DNA from: Maratus speciosus
Lineage: Eukaryota; Arthropoda; Arachnida; Araneae; Salticidae
Assembly: GCA_963932465.1 (NCBI GenBank)
Contig: OZ010790.1
Location: forward strand, 346,357,087 to 346,421,086
Reading direction: 5' to 3'
DNA: 64,000 bases
This document shows positions 45,906-57,834 of this stretch, piece after piece (the first letter of the stretch is position 1; each line of letters opens with the position of its first letter). A program made the position numbers and the translations under genes. Under the pieces are notes generated by a model, which was not told the origin of the DNA, made no database searches, and saw only the letters and a list, made by a program, of their open reading frames with translations.

Positions 45906-48680
45906 TTAATTGAAATGCTTTTAAAATATTAAGTGAAATAGCAAAGAGATATGCAAGGAACTGAATCACAACCCACATCTGAAATTATTTTCTGTGATTT
46001 CTTCCAGATTTAATAAAAAGTTTTAATGTCCTCGATATTTCTCTGACTTTTAAGTTGAGTTTGGAATTCGCTGGCCTTCTTTGTCTCACAGGAGCCCTAT
46101 AGATGCATAACACAATATTTTTAAAGTGAAAATAGATATAAATAAAACATATTTTCCCAAAACCCCAGCTATCTGTATTAAAGGAAAAAAAAATCTATCG
46201 CACTGCATGTTTGATGGTTCAATTTGCAAGCCTACACATAGCTAGAGTGGGAAAAATGGGATACTTTGTTCTTCCTCTTTCTAATGGGGGCGTTCTATTA
46301 CAATGTCCAATACATTACTAAAAATTCAAAATATATGCATGAAATAGATATCAATCAACTTGAGTTGCTTTTCCAAATACCAAGCAATAATTTATTATTT
46401 AATCATAAACAAAAGTGTTGTAAGTTTCAGTCAAACTTCTAGTATTTCATAAAATAAAATCACGGCAATGCCAGTATTAGAAAAAAAAAAAGCAAGAGTT
46501 CTTATAAACATTACTAGTAATTATTTTAATTACAACTTTAAAAAAAAAAAAAAAAAACCTGTTGTAGAATGATAAAATTTATTTATTATTCAATCAAGAA
46601 CATAGACTATTTTGATCATATCTTAACTGCAACTGAAGAACATGTAATTTACTTCTAACCACATTAAAGATGTCTTTAAAAATATCAAATTTGTTTTTAC
46701 TAATCCATCTGAAATTGGTTTATTTTTATTTTTTTGTTTTTTTAATCCCATGTGACTTTATCTTTGCGGATTTTACTACATTTAATACACAATATTCAAG
46801 AATTTTTTCTCTAACAACTTTTCCCATTAAAAACTTTGCAGAAAGTTTGATTTCTATAAAATTTTACTGAACTACCACTTGTTAAATTTAGCAGCAGTTG
46901 GTTAACAGCTTCTTTAATCTAGACGATATATTCTACAAATATTTAAAAAGGAATAAACATTATACTCTTCATGCATAAATGTATCCATACATGTCAATAA
47001 AGAAAAGAGTAAGAGCAAATTGAATTTTTTTAGAATACATGTAAAAAACAATTATTGATCATATACATGTAGATAATAACTTGGTTGTTGAGGTCAGAGC
47101 AAAAGCCCAGCTATCTACCATTAATGCATATATCAAATATTTACAAATTTAAAAAAAAAGTAATAAATATATAAATCAAAACTTTTTAATGCACTCTCAG
47201 ATTTAAGGGAGGAAAAAAGATATAAGAAGAGACGATTTTTGAAGAGCAGCAAAGCCACACGAACATCCTAGCCACTATAAACTAAAGACTAAAAAATACA
47301 CAAAATACTCATTTAATCTTATAAATAAAACTGTAAGGGAAAAAAATAGTTTCTGGCATAGCCAATAGGATAAAGTTGCTGAAATGGTGCAATAGATCTC
47401 AAGATCTATTAACTTAAATTTGTCAAAATAACTGAATTGCTTTTAAACTTATCTAGAAATAGATTCCTGATTATGGAGCTAATTGGCATATTTTAGTGAA
47501 TGGAGTTTATCACAAAATTAAATACAGTTTATAACAAGTTTTTTTCTTGTGGGCAGTAAACAATTAATAGTAACCTAAGTGATTCTTTCCTTACTCATTT
47601 TTGGTGCCAACCTTGGCTGTTAACCCAATTACAGAATATTAGAATACAAATTGCATGAAAATTACTGAAGAATATACTTCTGTTGGAATATCAAAAAAGA
47701 TAAATTATAAGATTTCCTTAAGGCTGTTCTTAAATCCAAAAGGACAACTTTATGATACAAGTTTTAATTCATTTTTGTTCAGAAACGCATGAAATTGGTA
47801 GGTGTTGTTATTCAGAAGCTTTGTAATCGATTGACGTTTTCCATTTTTTGGAAAACGTAAAAGATATTTTAAAAAATATTGTTAAAGTTGGCGCTCTGAA
47901 CCGAATTTCCAGACGAAAGGATATAAACCTGAGAGCACAGAGAGTAGAAAAACCAATTGTTAGTATGTGGCCCAAAACTGCTTTTAACTTGATAAGTTAT
48001 TTATCAAAAAACGAAAAACTCATTTCAATCCCAAATCGCTTCAATAGTCTGCCCTGCCAATTTTGTGCCTTATGTTTAAAAATTAGTTAGTAAATGGGTC
48101 GGAAAGTTTTGCACATGCTGAGCAGTGCATCTGAGATCCGCCTTAAAGAGAAAATGAGTAAAGCTAAAGGAAAACAATGCAATCCACAAGAAAATTAAAA
48201 GGGTGAAGCGAACAAGGAAATGAGAACTTAGGATACTAATAAATATTTGCCACTGATTTTGCAAAACAAATCTGGTTAAAGAATGAATTTAATTTTGCAC
48301 TAAAGCACAATCTCTAAAATATACCAATTTGCCTGATTATGGAAGTTTCCCCAGTTAAAAAACATTTTAAAGAAACATTCAAGTATTCAAAACACCTCCA
48401 ATTTACAGATCCTCTGGAGTTATACTTATCAGTTTTAAATATTTTTTTTCTTAATTGAAGCATAAAATCATAAGTTTGTTGACTTTATAATGGATATTTT
48501 ATACTTTGTAGAGCAGTGTCTGAAATTTCTTTAAAATGCAAATTAATCATCTAAGAAGATTTTTTACATAGACCTATGGAAAATTAACATTGAATATCCA
48601 AATTCCAATCACAAGCAAGCATTATGTGATTTATATTTCACTGCCATATAATAAAAAACAAAGTATGATCGACATTTCGG
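45906..48680. other. Intron, no recognised feature
   Basis: A/T-rich. An open stretch at 47848-48090 has no family match and a normal composition for chance. Nothing supported. Confidence 0.5.
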
Positions 48681-49110
48681 CAGGGGCACCATTTCAGAAC
48701 TTTCTTTTTTTTTAAGGGGGGGGGGGGGGGGGGGGCAACAGATTTTTTGAGGGAAGTTATATACATAAGGGTAGGATCCGGGTGTCTACTACTCCCTGTG
48801 ATCAAGTTGTACACAGCTGAGAAGCAATTGATAAAAGAAAATGTCTCATGTATTTTTTAAATTAGCCAAAGTACGATATATGTCTCACCTTAAGAAAGTT
48901 CGAATAGGAAATGTTTTTTGATAACTATTAATTTCTATGCGTAAAGCATTTATTTAATGCATATGTTTTTATTGCAATCAAATCTGACTAATCATTTTAG
49001 TGTTTGAACATTTTTTAAATTTTTGTTTGAGTCTGATAATTGATGCTTTATAAATTTTCTGAAAAATCAAATTCCTTGGGCCCCCCAGCCCCCCTTAAAT
49101 GGCGCCCCTG
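48681..49110. mobile_element. Short hAT-type MITE
   Basis: 430 bp with inverted ends CAGGGGCACCATTT and, on the other strand, CAGGGGCGCCATTT, flanked by 8-bp repeats CATTTCGG and GATTTCGG (7 of 8). It contains a run of 22 G at 48716-48737. No coding. The CAGGGGC ends and 8-bp duplication identify hAT. Confidence 0.85.
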
Positions 49111-49588
49111 GATTTCGGAAGTGACATCTTGATGTTACTCCACAGCTAATATTAAATGTATGTGGGAAAACATGGAAATTAGTGAAATAAATTCCATTGT
49201 GATATATACTTAAATATAGTAATACTTAGAGTTTAATTTGTAAAGCACCGTATGCATAACTGTCAGTAGACGGCTAGTAGTTAATAGTTTTGTTATAAAC
49301 TATCAATCATAAGGATGAAATAAAAAACAAAAACAAACAAATAAATCCTCTCTGTTTTTTTAAAGAATCCATGAAAGAATGAAATACTTATACACAACAT
49401 ACACATAAAGAAGGTTAGATGTAAAATTTAATGTTAGAAGATGTTATACTGAAAGACAGATATAAAAGCCATACTTGCGTAGTGCCTTAAAGAGCTCTGT
49501 CTTACCAAGAAATCGTGAAACACACATTGTGCATTTTCTAAATCCAAATAGGTTTCAAGATACTTACGAATAATATATTCTAAAGTAC

Positions 49589-49710
49589 CTATTAGTCTTA
49601 GGAAAATCCGGAAGAAGTGTCACATCAGGAAAGACTAATGATGGTGGATATAATCTGTCTACTGCAAAATGCATTTCAGATAAGGGTAATCTATTCAACT
49701 GAAACTGAAC
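49589..49710 (-). CDS. HELZ: HELZ exon 3 of window
   Basis: A 122-bp exon that follows exon 2 after a 177-bp intron. The acceptor is aattgcag/GTTCAG and the donor is AATAG/GTACTT, leaving a split codon of two bases. It encodes VQFQLNRLPLSEMHFAVDRL followed by a proline-rich linker, VFPDVTLLPDFPKTN. The FQLNRLPL-EMH-A-D pattern is a HELZ hallmark just before the Q motif. The residue split across the following 10-kb intron is Ser, made of AG plus T. Confidence 0.93.
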
Positions 49711-49887
49711 CTGCAATTTGTAAAATAGATATATTTTTTCTTTAATGTATAAGAAATGAAAATAAAGAAATGGCATAAGAAAACATACAATGATGATACA
49801 AAAATTTAAAAAACAATTAACACTGATTAATTCTCAAAGCAACTTAATATAAAAAACCAAAATATTGATAAAAGTATAAATACTCAC

Positions 49888-49998
49888 TTCTGCTGTAAAT
49901 TCTTTATCAGGTTTTAAATTCAGATCCTCAGTACATCTTCTGGATAATCTAATATATATAAATGTTTTGCCTTTATCTTCTATAATGGCTTCGTAAAC
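49888..49998 (-). CDS. HELZ: HELZ exon 2 of window
   Basis: A 111-bp, 37-codon exon with phase 0 at both ends, too short to stand out as an open frame. The acceptor is ttttctag/GTTTAC and the donor is GCAGAA/GTGAGT, a near-consensus site. It encodes VYEAIIEDKGKTFIYIRLSR and then the acidic/basic segment ending FTAE. This matches the HELZ segment VYEAVIEE..FIYLRLSR, which precedes the helicase core, so exon 1 joins here directly with no missing exon. Confidence 0.93.
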
Positions 49999-50623
49999 CT
50001 AGAAAATAAATAAAGTTTGTAACCATAAAGAAATACATTCTAACATTAAAGAAATACAACAGAAAATGTTTAAAAGGGAACTGTTAGATTGAATTTATGA
50101 TAAAATTACAAAAATAACTGCAACAAAAAATCAATTGTACATTGACCAGAAAATTCTTAAAACAAATATTATTTTTAATCAAAGTTACCAAAATATTAAA
50201 AATACTATTTCAATTAACTAATTTCAAATTATCAAAAAATTAAACTTTGTTCAAATAAGTAATCAGTGGTAATTATGATGAAGTTATCAATTGAGTCTCT
50301 GATCTTTGGTATTATGAAATGAAACATAAGTAAAAATTACCTCACCTTGACAAAATCATAATTTTTATTTTCCCCAATGAAATTTAAACATAACTTCACT
50401 TTATTCATAGTAAAATTTACATGCATACTTTTCCTATTCATATTCACCATTTAAAAAATATTTTAAAGTGCAATAGTTTATTAATAAATATCATGACATA
50501 AGTAAACTGTTATAATTCCCATTATTTTTCTTTTCTCCGTAACAATGGATATGTCACCATATTGATGAAATTTCATTACAAACTTCATAAATTAAAAATA
50601 AAGTATAAAAATGAAAATATATA

Positions 50624-51911
50624 TTGGGTTGGCAAGAAAGTAATTTCGGTTTTCTCACATTCAGAGATTTATGTAAATTAGTTTGAATGAATTCTGCTAG
50701 TAATGTTTTTGGCATTTTGCCATTTGATAGCAGTGACCTTGAGGTTGCTTTTTAAGCCATTGCAGTGTGATTTAGTTTGCAACTATTTGTTGAGGGTCAA
50801 TTTTAACATGGAGTGCAAAAACGAACATTTTCGGCATATTTTACTTTTTTATTTCCGGAAAGGAAAAAAAGCTGCAGAGGTTCATAAAGAGATATGTGAA
50901 GTTTATGGTGTTGATTGCATAACAGAGCGCACATGTCAGAATTGGTTTAAAAAATTTTGTTCTGGCGATTTTTCACTGAAAGATGACCAACGTTCTGGTC
51001 GACCGACTAAAGTTTCTGATGACCAAATCAGTGTCGGTATTCAAGAAGATCGTCATGTAACTGTTCGAGAGATTGCAGAGAGGTTAAAAGTATCTCACAC
51101 AACTATTGAAAATCACTTAAAAGGTCTTGGACTCGTTAAGAAGCTCGATATTTGAGTTCCGCATGAATTGAAAGATATTCACTTAACACAACGAATCAAT
51201 ATTTGTGATATGCATCTTAAACACAATAAAAACGATCCTTTCTTGAAAAGAATCATCACTGGTGATGAAAAATAGGTCACCTACAGTAACAACATTTGAA
51301 AAAGATCATGGTCCAAGCATGATGAACCAACACAAACCACATTGAAAGCTGAATTGCATCAAAAAAAGATCATGCTGCCTATTTGGTGGGATTACAAAGG
51401 TGCTGTGTATTTTGAGCTTCTCCCAAGAAACCAGACAATTAATTCAGATATTTACTGTCAGCAACTAATAAAACTGGATGAAGCAATCAAAGAAAAGCGG
51501 CCGGTATTGGCAAATCGTAAAGGAATAGTCTTCCACCATGATAATGCCCGGCCTCACACATCTTTGGTAACTCGTGGGAAATTATTAGAGCTTGGTTGGA
51601 AAGCGATGTCGCATCCCCCCTACAGCCCTGACGTGGTACCATCTGATTACCATTTATTTCGAAATTTGCACAATTCTTTGAATGGTAAAAATTTCACAAA
51701 TGACGATGACCTAAAACAGTTCTTGGTTCAGTTTTTGTCTGATAAGGACCAGAAGTTCTACGAACGCGGAATCATGCAGCTGGAAGAAAGATGACAGAAG
51801 GTCCTTGAACAAAATGGAAAATACATAATTGATTAAAGTTTATTCTTTGTCTTAAAAAAAATGAGTTTTCTTCAATACTACAAAACCGAAATTACTTTCT
51901 TGCCAACCCAA
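50624..51911 (+). mobile_element. mariner element 2 (mellifera type)
   Basis: 1288 bp, close to the canonical mariner length. The inverted ends TTGGGTTGGCAAGAAAGTAA then TTTCGGTTTT are perfect over about 30 bp at both sides and flanked by TA (50622-50623 and 51912-51913). It is the best preserved transposon in the window. It lies in the intron between HELZ exons 1 and 2 of this window, on the opposite strand to the gene. Confidence 0.97.
50808..51836 (+). pseudogene. mariner transposase with four nonsense codons
   Basis: One continuous frame from MECKNEHFRHILLFYFRKGK to QNGKYIID with no indels, 342 codons including four internal stops at 51153 (TGA), 51273 (TAG), 51297 (TGA) and 51792 (TGA). 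By family comparison the stops replace Trp (IWVPHEL), Trp (DEKW), Arg and Trp (ERWQK), and all fit single transitions. The paired helix-turn-helix region, the catalytic ITGDEK, HHDNARPH and SPDVVPSDYHLF, and the D34D spacing are all intact. It most resembles the mellifera subfamily. Confidence 0.95.
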
Positions 51912-51987
51912 TATTAAAGGAAAAAAAAAAAAAAAACCAGTGTGGTCTTATTTACAAATGAACAGCTTTCCATTATAAAAATAATTA

Positions 51988-52627
51988 CAGTAGACTCCCT
52001 CAAATCAGCATAACTTGGGATCAGAGGTTGTGTGGATTTTAGAATTTTGCAGAGTTCTGGTCATAGTTTTGTTTACATTTTTAAAAGAATAATTTGTACA
52101 AAATAATGCATTTAAAATTATAATGAATGCTTACAATAAAGTAAAATAATAAAAATTAACAAAATTTAAAAATGATTAAATTTTTTAAAGTAAAGATCAA
52201 TTAAATAATTAATAATGTATAACTAATGGCGAGATACATTGTTCTTGAATTATTTGTTGAAACTCACCTCATAAAGGTACACTAATAATTTACATCAAAA
52301 TTTTAAAATAAAGAAGTTTTGTTTAATGTTTAGCCAGACTTAATAACCAAAAAAGCTTAATTAATAGATAAATGTTTTTGGTAAAAAGATTGCACTGATA
52401 TCAGTGCTCTCTTGAATTTTTTAAAAAAATAAATCTATACTTTCTTCATGAGAAAGCCTGATTTCAGTCATATTAACCAGAATTACACATTAAAATGTGT
52501 ATGGAAAATGATATAAAAAATTAACAAAAAACTGGAATTTTTCACCTACATCTTAACTGTAAGTTTCATTGTTTACATCTGCAACGATGTGTAGATTTTA
52601 GGGTTGCGGATTTGAGAGAGTCTGCTG
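51988..52627. mobile_element. Tigger-type MITE, 640 bp
   Basis: Inverted ends CAGTAGACTCCCTCAAATCA and, on the other strand, CAGCAGACTCTCTCAAATCC, then GCA in both, between TA dinucleotides. The interior is A/T-rich without coding. It lies just 75 bp to the right of mariner 2, so two TA-specific elements sit nearly side by side. Confidence 0.78.
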
Positions 52628-53334
52628 TATTAAAATTGATTCAGTAGAATGCCTAACACAGATGATGAAAAAAACCCAACTTGTATTTTAAATATTAGCA
52701 CTGTAGTAACGACTAAATGAACACCCGTATGTATTTGTTACTTTCAAACACACTACACATTAGAAAATATTCGTTACTCGTTACTCTTTAGAAAACGGAT
52801 ATTAAAAATCATCCTATGTGTATTTTCTAATTTTCTGATTGTTTTTTCAATTATAATTAGTTTTAATTGTACCTTAAAATAAAAGATAAAATCTTTCTGG
52901 ATGCTTGCACTAATTTAAAATTTCATAAAGTATAAAATTAGGCGTTCAAAATACTACATGTGAAATATATGGTCACAAGACTGCAATAAATAAAATTATA
53001 TACCGTACGTGAGGTGAGGTCTTTTCAAGAATTCATTACCATTACATAGACCTATAATAAAATTTTGTAAGAAACCTTCCTGTAAGAGAAATCTGTGTAA
53101 AAGTGGAAACATTCACAATATAATAATGAATAAATAAATACAATCTGTAAAAGTGGAATTTTATCTTGAATTGAAATATTTCAAGATCAATTCCCATGAA
53201 AATAATACAAAGCAATTTCATCTGCTAAGATGAAAAATCTCTCTAAAAACGGAATTTCTTTGTGATTTCTCGCAATTCTGTCTCTGCAAGTATTACTGTA
53301 TGTATTACAGGAAAAAAAATAGTAATTAAGTATC

Positions 53335-53658
53335 TTAAGAGGACTTTTCACTGACTTGAAAACACCCTCTCTGTAATGTTAAATATGGGCAGGTTGTTTT
53401 TTTCATTTAAATTTGAATATTTTTAAACTTTCACTTGCAGAACCAGTTTGGAAAGTGAAAGTACCTTTATTAAAAAAATCTGCAACCAAAATCAAAAAAG
53501 TAAAAAATAGCCATATTAGGGATCGACCTCAGCTATCTTATGCAAAAAAAAAAATAGTTTAAAAATATTCAAATTTAAACAAGAAGTTCGAAAACAACCT
53601 GCCCTTAGGTTTAACATTACCGAGCGAGTGTTTTCAAGTGAGTGAAGAGTCTCCTGAA
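53335..53658. mobile_element. Foldback MITE, copy 2
   Basis: A large inverted repeat with arms about 120 bp long: ACTTGAAAACACCCTCTC near 53360 and, on the other strand, ACTTGAAAACACTCGCTC near 53630, then GTAATGTTAAA and GGGCAGGTTGTTTT. The centre has GATAGCTGAGGTCGATCCCT (inverse), matching GATAGCTGAGGACGATC of copy 1. The right TTAA is mutated to TTCA. Confidence 0.7.
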
Positions 53659-55369
53659 TAGAAATGTCCATTGCTTACTGAAACCAGTAAAACATGCGAC
53701 AATGGAACCTATCTATAACAGAAACTAGCATTAAACGGGTTCTCAAAAACATATTTACCTCCGCTCAACATTGCAAAACTTTGACACATTCACAGACTCA
53801 GTCTAATGCATAAAATTGGCAGTCATGGAAATGTTATGGAATCAACTAGCATTTTTCATTTTTCGATAAATTTATCACAGTTCAAGCTATCATCAAATGC
53901 TTTTATATGACGACCCTTCAATTACTGTCGTGTCCAGAAATTCGGTTCAAAGCACCCATTTTCACAGTATCGTCAAACAAATCTTTTGAATTTAAAGGAA
54001 AAAGAGAGATGCTAATCTATTTCTTAATTTCTGATCAAAAGCGCCAACTGATTTTATGCATGTATGAGTAAAAATCAATGATTCAAAAAGTTATATTTCA
54101 TAAAAATACTTTAAATACAGCTACAAGAAATATTTTGTTCTATTATAAGCTTCAGTTCTTTTTACAGTAAAATTAGGAGCAATCTTAATAGATTAAATGC
54201 ATAATTTATACAAAATTAATCTAATTAAAATATTAAATGATAAACACACCCTGTCTCTCTTTATTTCTTGGATCAATGCTTCCTTTTTTAAAATACATTC
54301 ATAGAAATGTTATTAATTATGTGGTCAAAAATTAAAAAAAAATCAATTATTCTCTCTATGTTTGAAAAAAGCATATAACACTTCATACCTGAGAAATAAA
54401 AAGTACAATCCCCGAAAGAATAAACTATCTCATAGTAATCGTTCTTTTAAAAGCAGTTTGTCCTTCTATTGACCACGTGACTTCAAAAATTTCCTTCCAA
54501 AATTATTCCCACGGACATTTTTGGAAAATGAATGAGTGCTGAAGTAACAAAACGACTAAATGAATATCTGTATGTGATACTAATATGGGAACAACTGATT
54601 TTGGGGTAAAAAGACCGAACACAAATTCATATCTTTCCACATCAGACAATTAGGCTCCCTTCATGAATCACAAAATGAAGGCAGCATTTGAAGTTTGTTT
54701 CTTAGTTCTGCAGTAACAAGTAACAACTCATATTCTGAACTAACAATTCAGCACTTTGTATTAGAGAGAATACCTGTTACTCAGTAACGAATGCATGTGG
54801 TTTGCAACAGCTCTAATAAATATATAGATTATGTGGAGATGCAATGTAGATAAATGCAGATAGAGTATTAAAAAAAGAAAGAACAATTCGTATGAAGGAA
54901 GTAGAATCTCTTTCACAGACGTATTACAATTTATATTTATATATTTCTGGAGCAAAAAACTGACTGTCAATAAATTTTGATTTTCACAGTGGTAAGTCCA
55001 AGATAGTGGCTGTGGCAAGTCTAAATTTTGTGTCACAGATCTTAGCTAACTTATTAAACTAATATTTAAAAAAGAGATGTTTATATTTTAGTTGTTCAGA
55101 TGCATATTTCTTTTATTTAAGAATTCTTGTTTAAATTTTAATTAATAAAGAAGCTGCAGACATCAATTTAAATATTTACTAATATTTAACCTAAGGAAAC
55201 ACTATATTCAACGATGTTTGTCAAAATTTATATGATGCAAAGGTCTTTCATATAAACTTGCTCTGTAGTTACAGCACTCTTCCATAGTCACAGGCCTAAC
55301 TGCATTACAAACAGGCCATTTCATGACATTTTTTTTAGCTGTGATTAACATTGTTGAGGTGGATTAAAA
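53659..55369. other. Intron, no recognised feature
   Basis: No termini, repeats or coding seen. The composition is slightly less A/T-rich than the surroundings. Confidence 0.5.
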
Positions 55370-55930
55370 AGAAAAAATCATGTTTGAAAATCACCTAGCA
55401 TATCATAAAAAAAAACAGTAAATTGAGTTACAATTTTCTAACAAATTGCATTTAAAAATACAACTTTTTCTATTCAATTATATACAGATGTGTATAGAAA
55501 TTATTTTATTTCATTACTTATTTATTGATGAAGTTTTAATTTCATAATGGAACATTAGACGAAAGCAAATACTGAATTACTTATATTGTTTGAAGTGCAA
55601 ATGGGTTAATCTGCCATAACCGAACTACACCGATAGAGAGAGAGAAAAAAAAATTCATGTTTGAAAATAATTTTAAAATCCATAAAATATTAGTAAACTG
55701 AGATACAGTTTTCAAACAAATTGCACTTGAAAGTACATTTTTTTCCTATTTCACAGTGTAAAAATTAAAATTGTGTGATGTTTAAAAGTTAATAAATTTC
55801 CGTTAAACTGCAGTAAAAAATACATTTTTTGGTCCATTTATTGCCACTCTCAAAATCACGTCAGCATTACTCAAGGATTTGACAGGATTCAAAGACTCAT
55901 TTTGCTTTACGATAGATGTGCAAATTTATT
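55370..55930 (+). repeat. Dispersed repeat, copy 2
   Basis: Aligns with 21885-22310 in the same orientation over about 430 bp (55490-55930). A partial extra unit stands to the left (55375-55450, with AAAATCATGTTTGAAAAT and CAATTTTCTAACAAATTGCA). The function and class are unknown. Confidence 0.65.
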
Positions 55931-56006
55931 ATCATATTGAAAAAAAAAATATATGAATGATATTTTTTAATTAACACATACTGGACAATTGCACCATAAA
56001 ATATAA

Positions 56007-56612
56007 TAAATAGAGACACAATCTTGCTTAATGGTACATAAAACTCCGAGCTGTTTCTACAGCCGTCTTCAGGAAAATATGATGGTAAAAAGGCTCAAAA
56101 TTCAGATGAAAGCTTCCTGTGCAAGAGATAATTATCGAAACTTGACCAATGATTTGAATACAAAAATGTAGTGTTGCCAACTAGTGAAAATAAATAATTA
56201 TTAATGAACTGAGAGCAAATGAATCAAAAAGGTGGATTTAAGAAACCACGAGTGCCGCCATCTACACATGAGGGACAAAACCACGTTCAACTGAGTTTTC
56301 CTTCAAGTTTTGTCCCTCATGTGTAGATGGTGGCACTCGTGGTTTCTTAAATCGACCTTTTTGATTCATTTGATCTCAGTTCATTAATAATTATTTATTT
56401 TCACTAGATAGCAACACTACACTTTTGTATTCAAACCATTGGTCAAGTTTCGACTAATTATCTCTTGCACAGGAAGTTTTCGTCTCTGAACTTTGAGCTT
56501 TTTTACCATCATATTTTCCTGAAGATGGCTGTAGAAACAGCTTGAAACGTAGAAGTTAACTTTTAGCTTATTAAAGTTCATGTTTTGTGTACCATTAAGC
56601 AAGATTGTGTCT
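56007..56612. mobile_element. Palindromic foldback element, about 600 bp
   Basis: Two arms of about 290 bp around a short loop at about 56291-56310. The outer part AGAGACACAATCTTGCTTAA reads back as GCAAGATTGTGTCTTTAT. The inner part GAGTGCCGCCATCTACACAT reads back as TGTGTAGATGGTGGCACTC. The arms differ by scattered point changes. In each arm is a small hairpin GGCTGTAGAAACAGC next to CTGAAGA. Confidence 0.88.
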
Positions 56613-57284
56613 TTATTTATTTTTTAATTAGTTTATAGATTCAGATCTCAAGCTACATTTTGATACCGTTTTATAATATAAGATTTAACAACATTTTTAA
56701 CAGTTGACTAAAAAACTTATACATTAAATTAGCAAACTATTTAACTATGCATAATAATTGTATGTATAATATTTTTTCCTATTCATATAAATATCATCAA
56801 AGACTTCCAACAGATAATCTGTAATTATTTCTATTATTTATTACATTAATAAACTAGAACAAATGCAAATTTCCAAATCTTTTACATACATATACCTTTT
56901 TGGGAGACTATTCTCTAATTATTTAAAAATTCTACAATAAATTTTATGTGCATTAGCATTACCTGATTTATATACAATTTATACTTCAAGCATGATAGTC
57001 ATAGTAAAACTAAAAGATAAGTAGAAAGTCAACGCTAATTGAAGTTTTAAATCTAAATCAGTTAATCTATAGTTAAAATATCAAACTAAAAACACAGAAA
57101 AAAGGTATCTGCAACTAAAATTGCATTTGAACATAAAATAAAACTAGTTGGATGTGGCAATCCCAAAACATTCTTCTATCTCATACATATTAATACTGCA
57201 AAATTCACTATCACAGTGCCAAAATTAAATGCCAATCTATACTCATCATGAGGAATCTAAAGATATAAAATTACATGCATTAGT

Positions 57285-57605
57285 TTTTGAGATATGCCTA
57301 TCGCTAAAATCGTGTAAATCCTGAAAAATGCAGCATAGCAGCGTTACCTGTTAGGGGATTTACACCAAAACATAATCAGCAACAACTTATGTCAATGTCT
57401 AACTGAATCTGAAGTTTAATGAAAATACATGCAGTAGTTTTTTAGATTGCAAAATCAAAAATGATGCAAATATTGCAAAAATCAAGAAAAAATGCAGCAT
57501 CCGCCTGTTAAGCGATTTACACTAATAAGTAATCAGTACCAATTTATATCAGAGACTAACTTGAGTCTAAAGTTTTATTAAATTCCATTCAATAGTTCTT
57601 GAGAA
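57285..57605 (+). repeat. Satellite family, short block (about 2 units)
   Basis: About two units with AAATCGTGTAAATCCTG, AAAAATGCAGCATAGCAGCG, GATTTACACCAAAACATAAT and CTGAATCTGAAGTTT. It ends within 230 bp of HELZ exon 1's donor side. Same family and orientation as 60540-61310. Confidence 0.85.
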
Positions 57606-57834
57606 TTTTTAATAAAAGCTAAACAAATTTAACTTTTTTTAAATCTTCAAATTAGTAAAATTAGATAAACACAATGCAAAAAATTAATCATTAGTCTACT
57701 CTTTTGCAAATGATACATAAAAACATACAGCTTTTTTGTTCAAGAAACATGGGGAAAAAATCTAAATAAACTAGTGCATCACTACTTTTTGGGAATTTGT
57801 TAAAAAGACTTTTAATCATATTTAGGAGACAAAC

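Noticed and set aside
47848..48090. 80-codon open frame MENVKDILKNIVKVG...
   Set aside because: No family match, no repeat or splice context, and a length expected by chance in 64 kb.
56505..56560. Hammerhead ribozyme (CTGAAGA, hairpin GGCTGTAGAAACAGC, GAAAC)
   Set aside because: The core looks tempting, but the pair that should close stem II next to the core is mismatched (T-T here, C-C in the other arm's consensus), one arm lacks GAAA, and I find no proper stem III or cleavage triplet.
49589..57834. A missing HELZ exon in the 7.8-kb intron between exons 1 and 2
   Set aside because: Exon 1 ends in phase 0 and exon 2 begins in phase 0, and the joined protein is continuous with the family, so none is needed.
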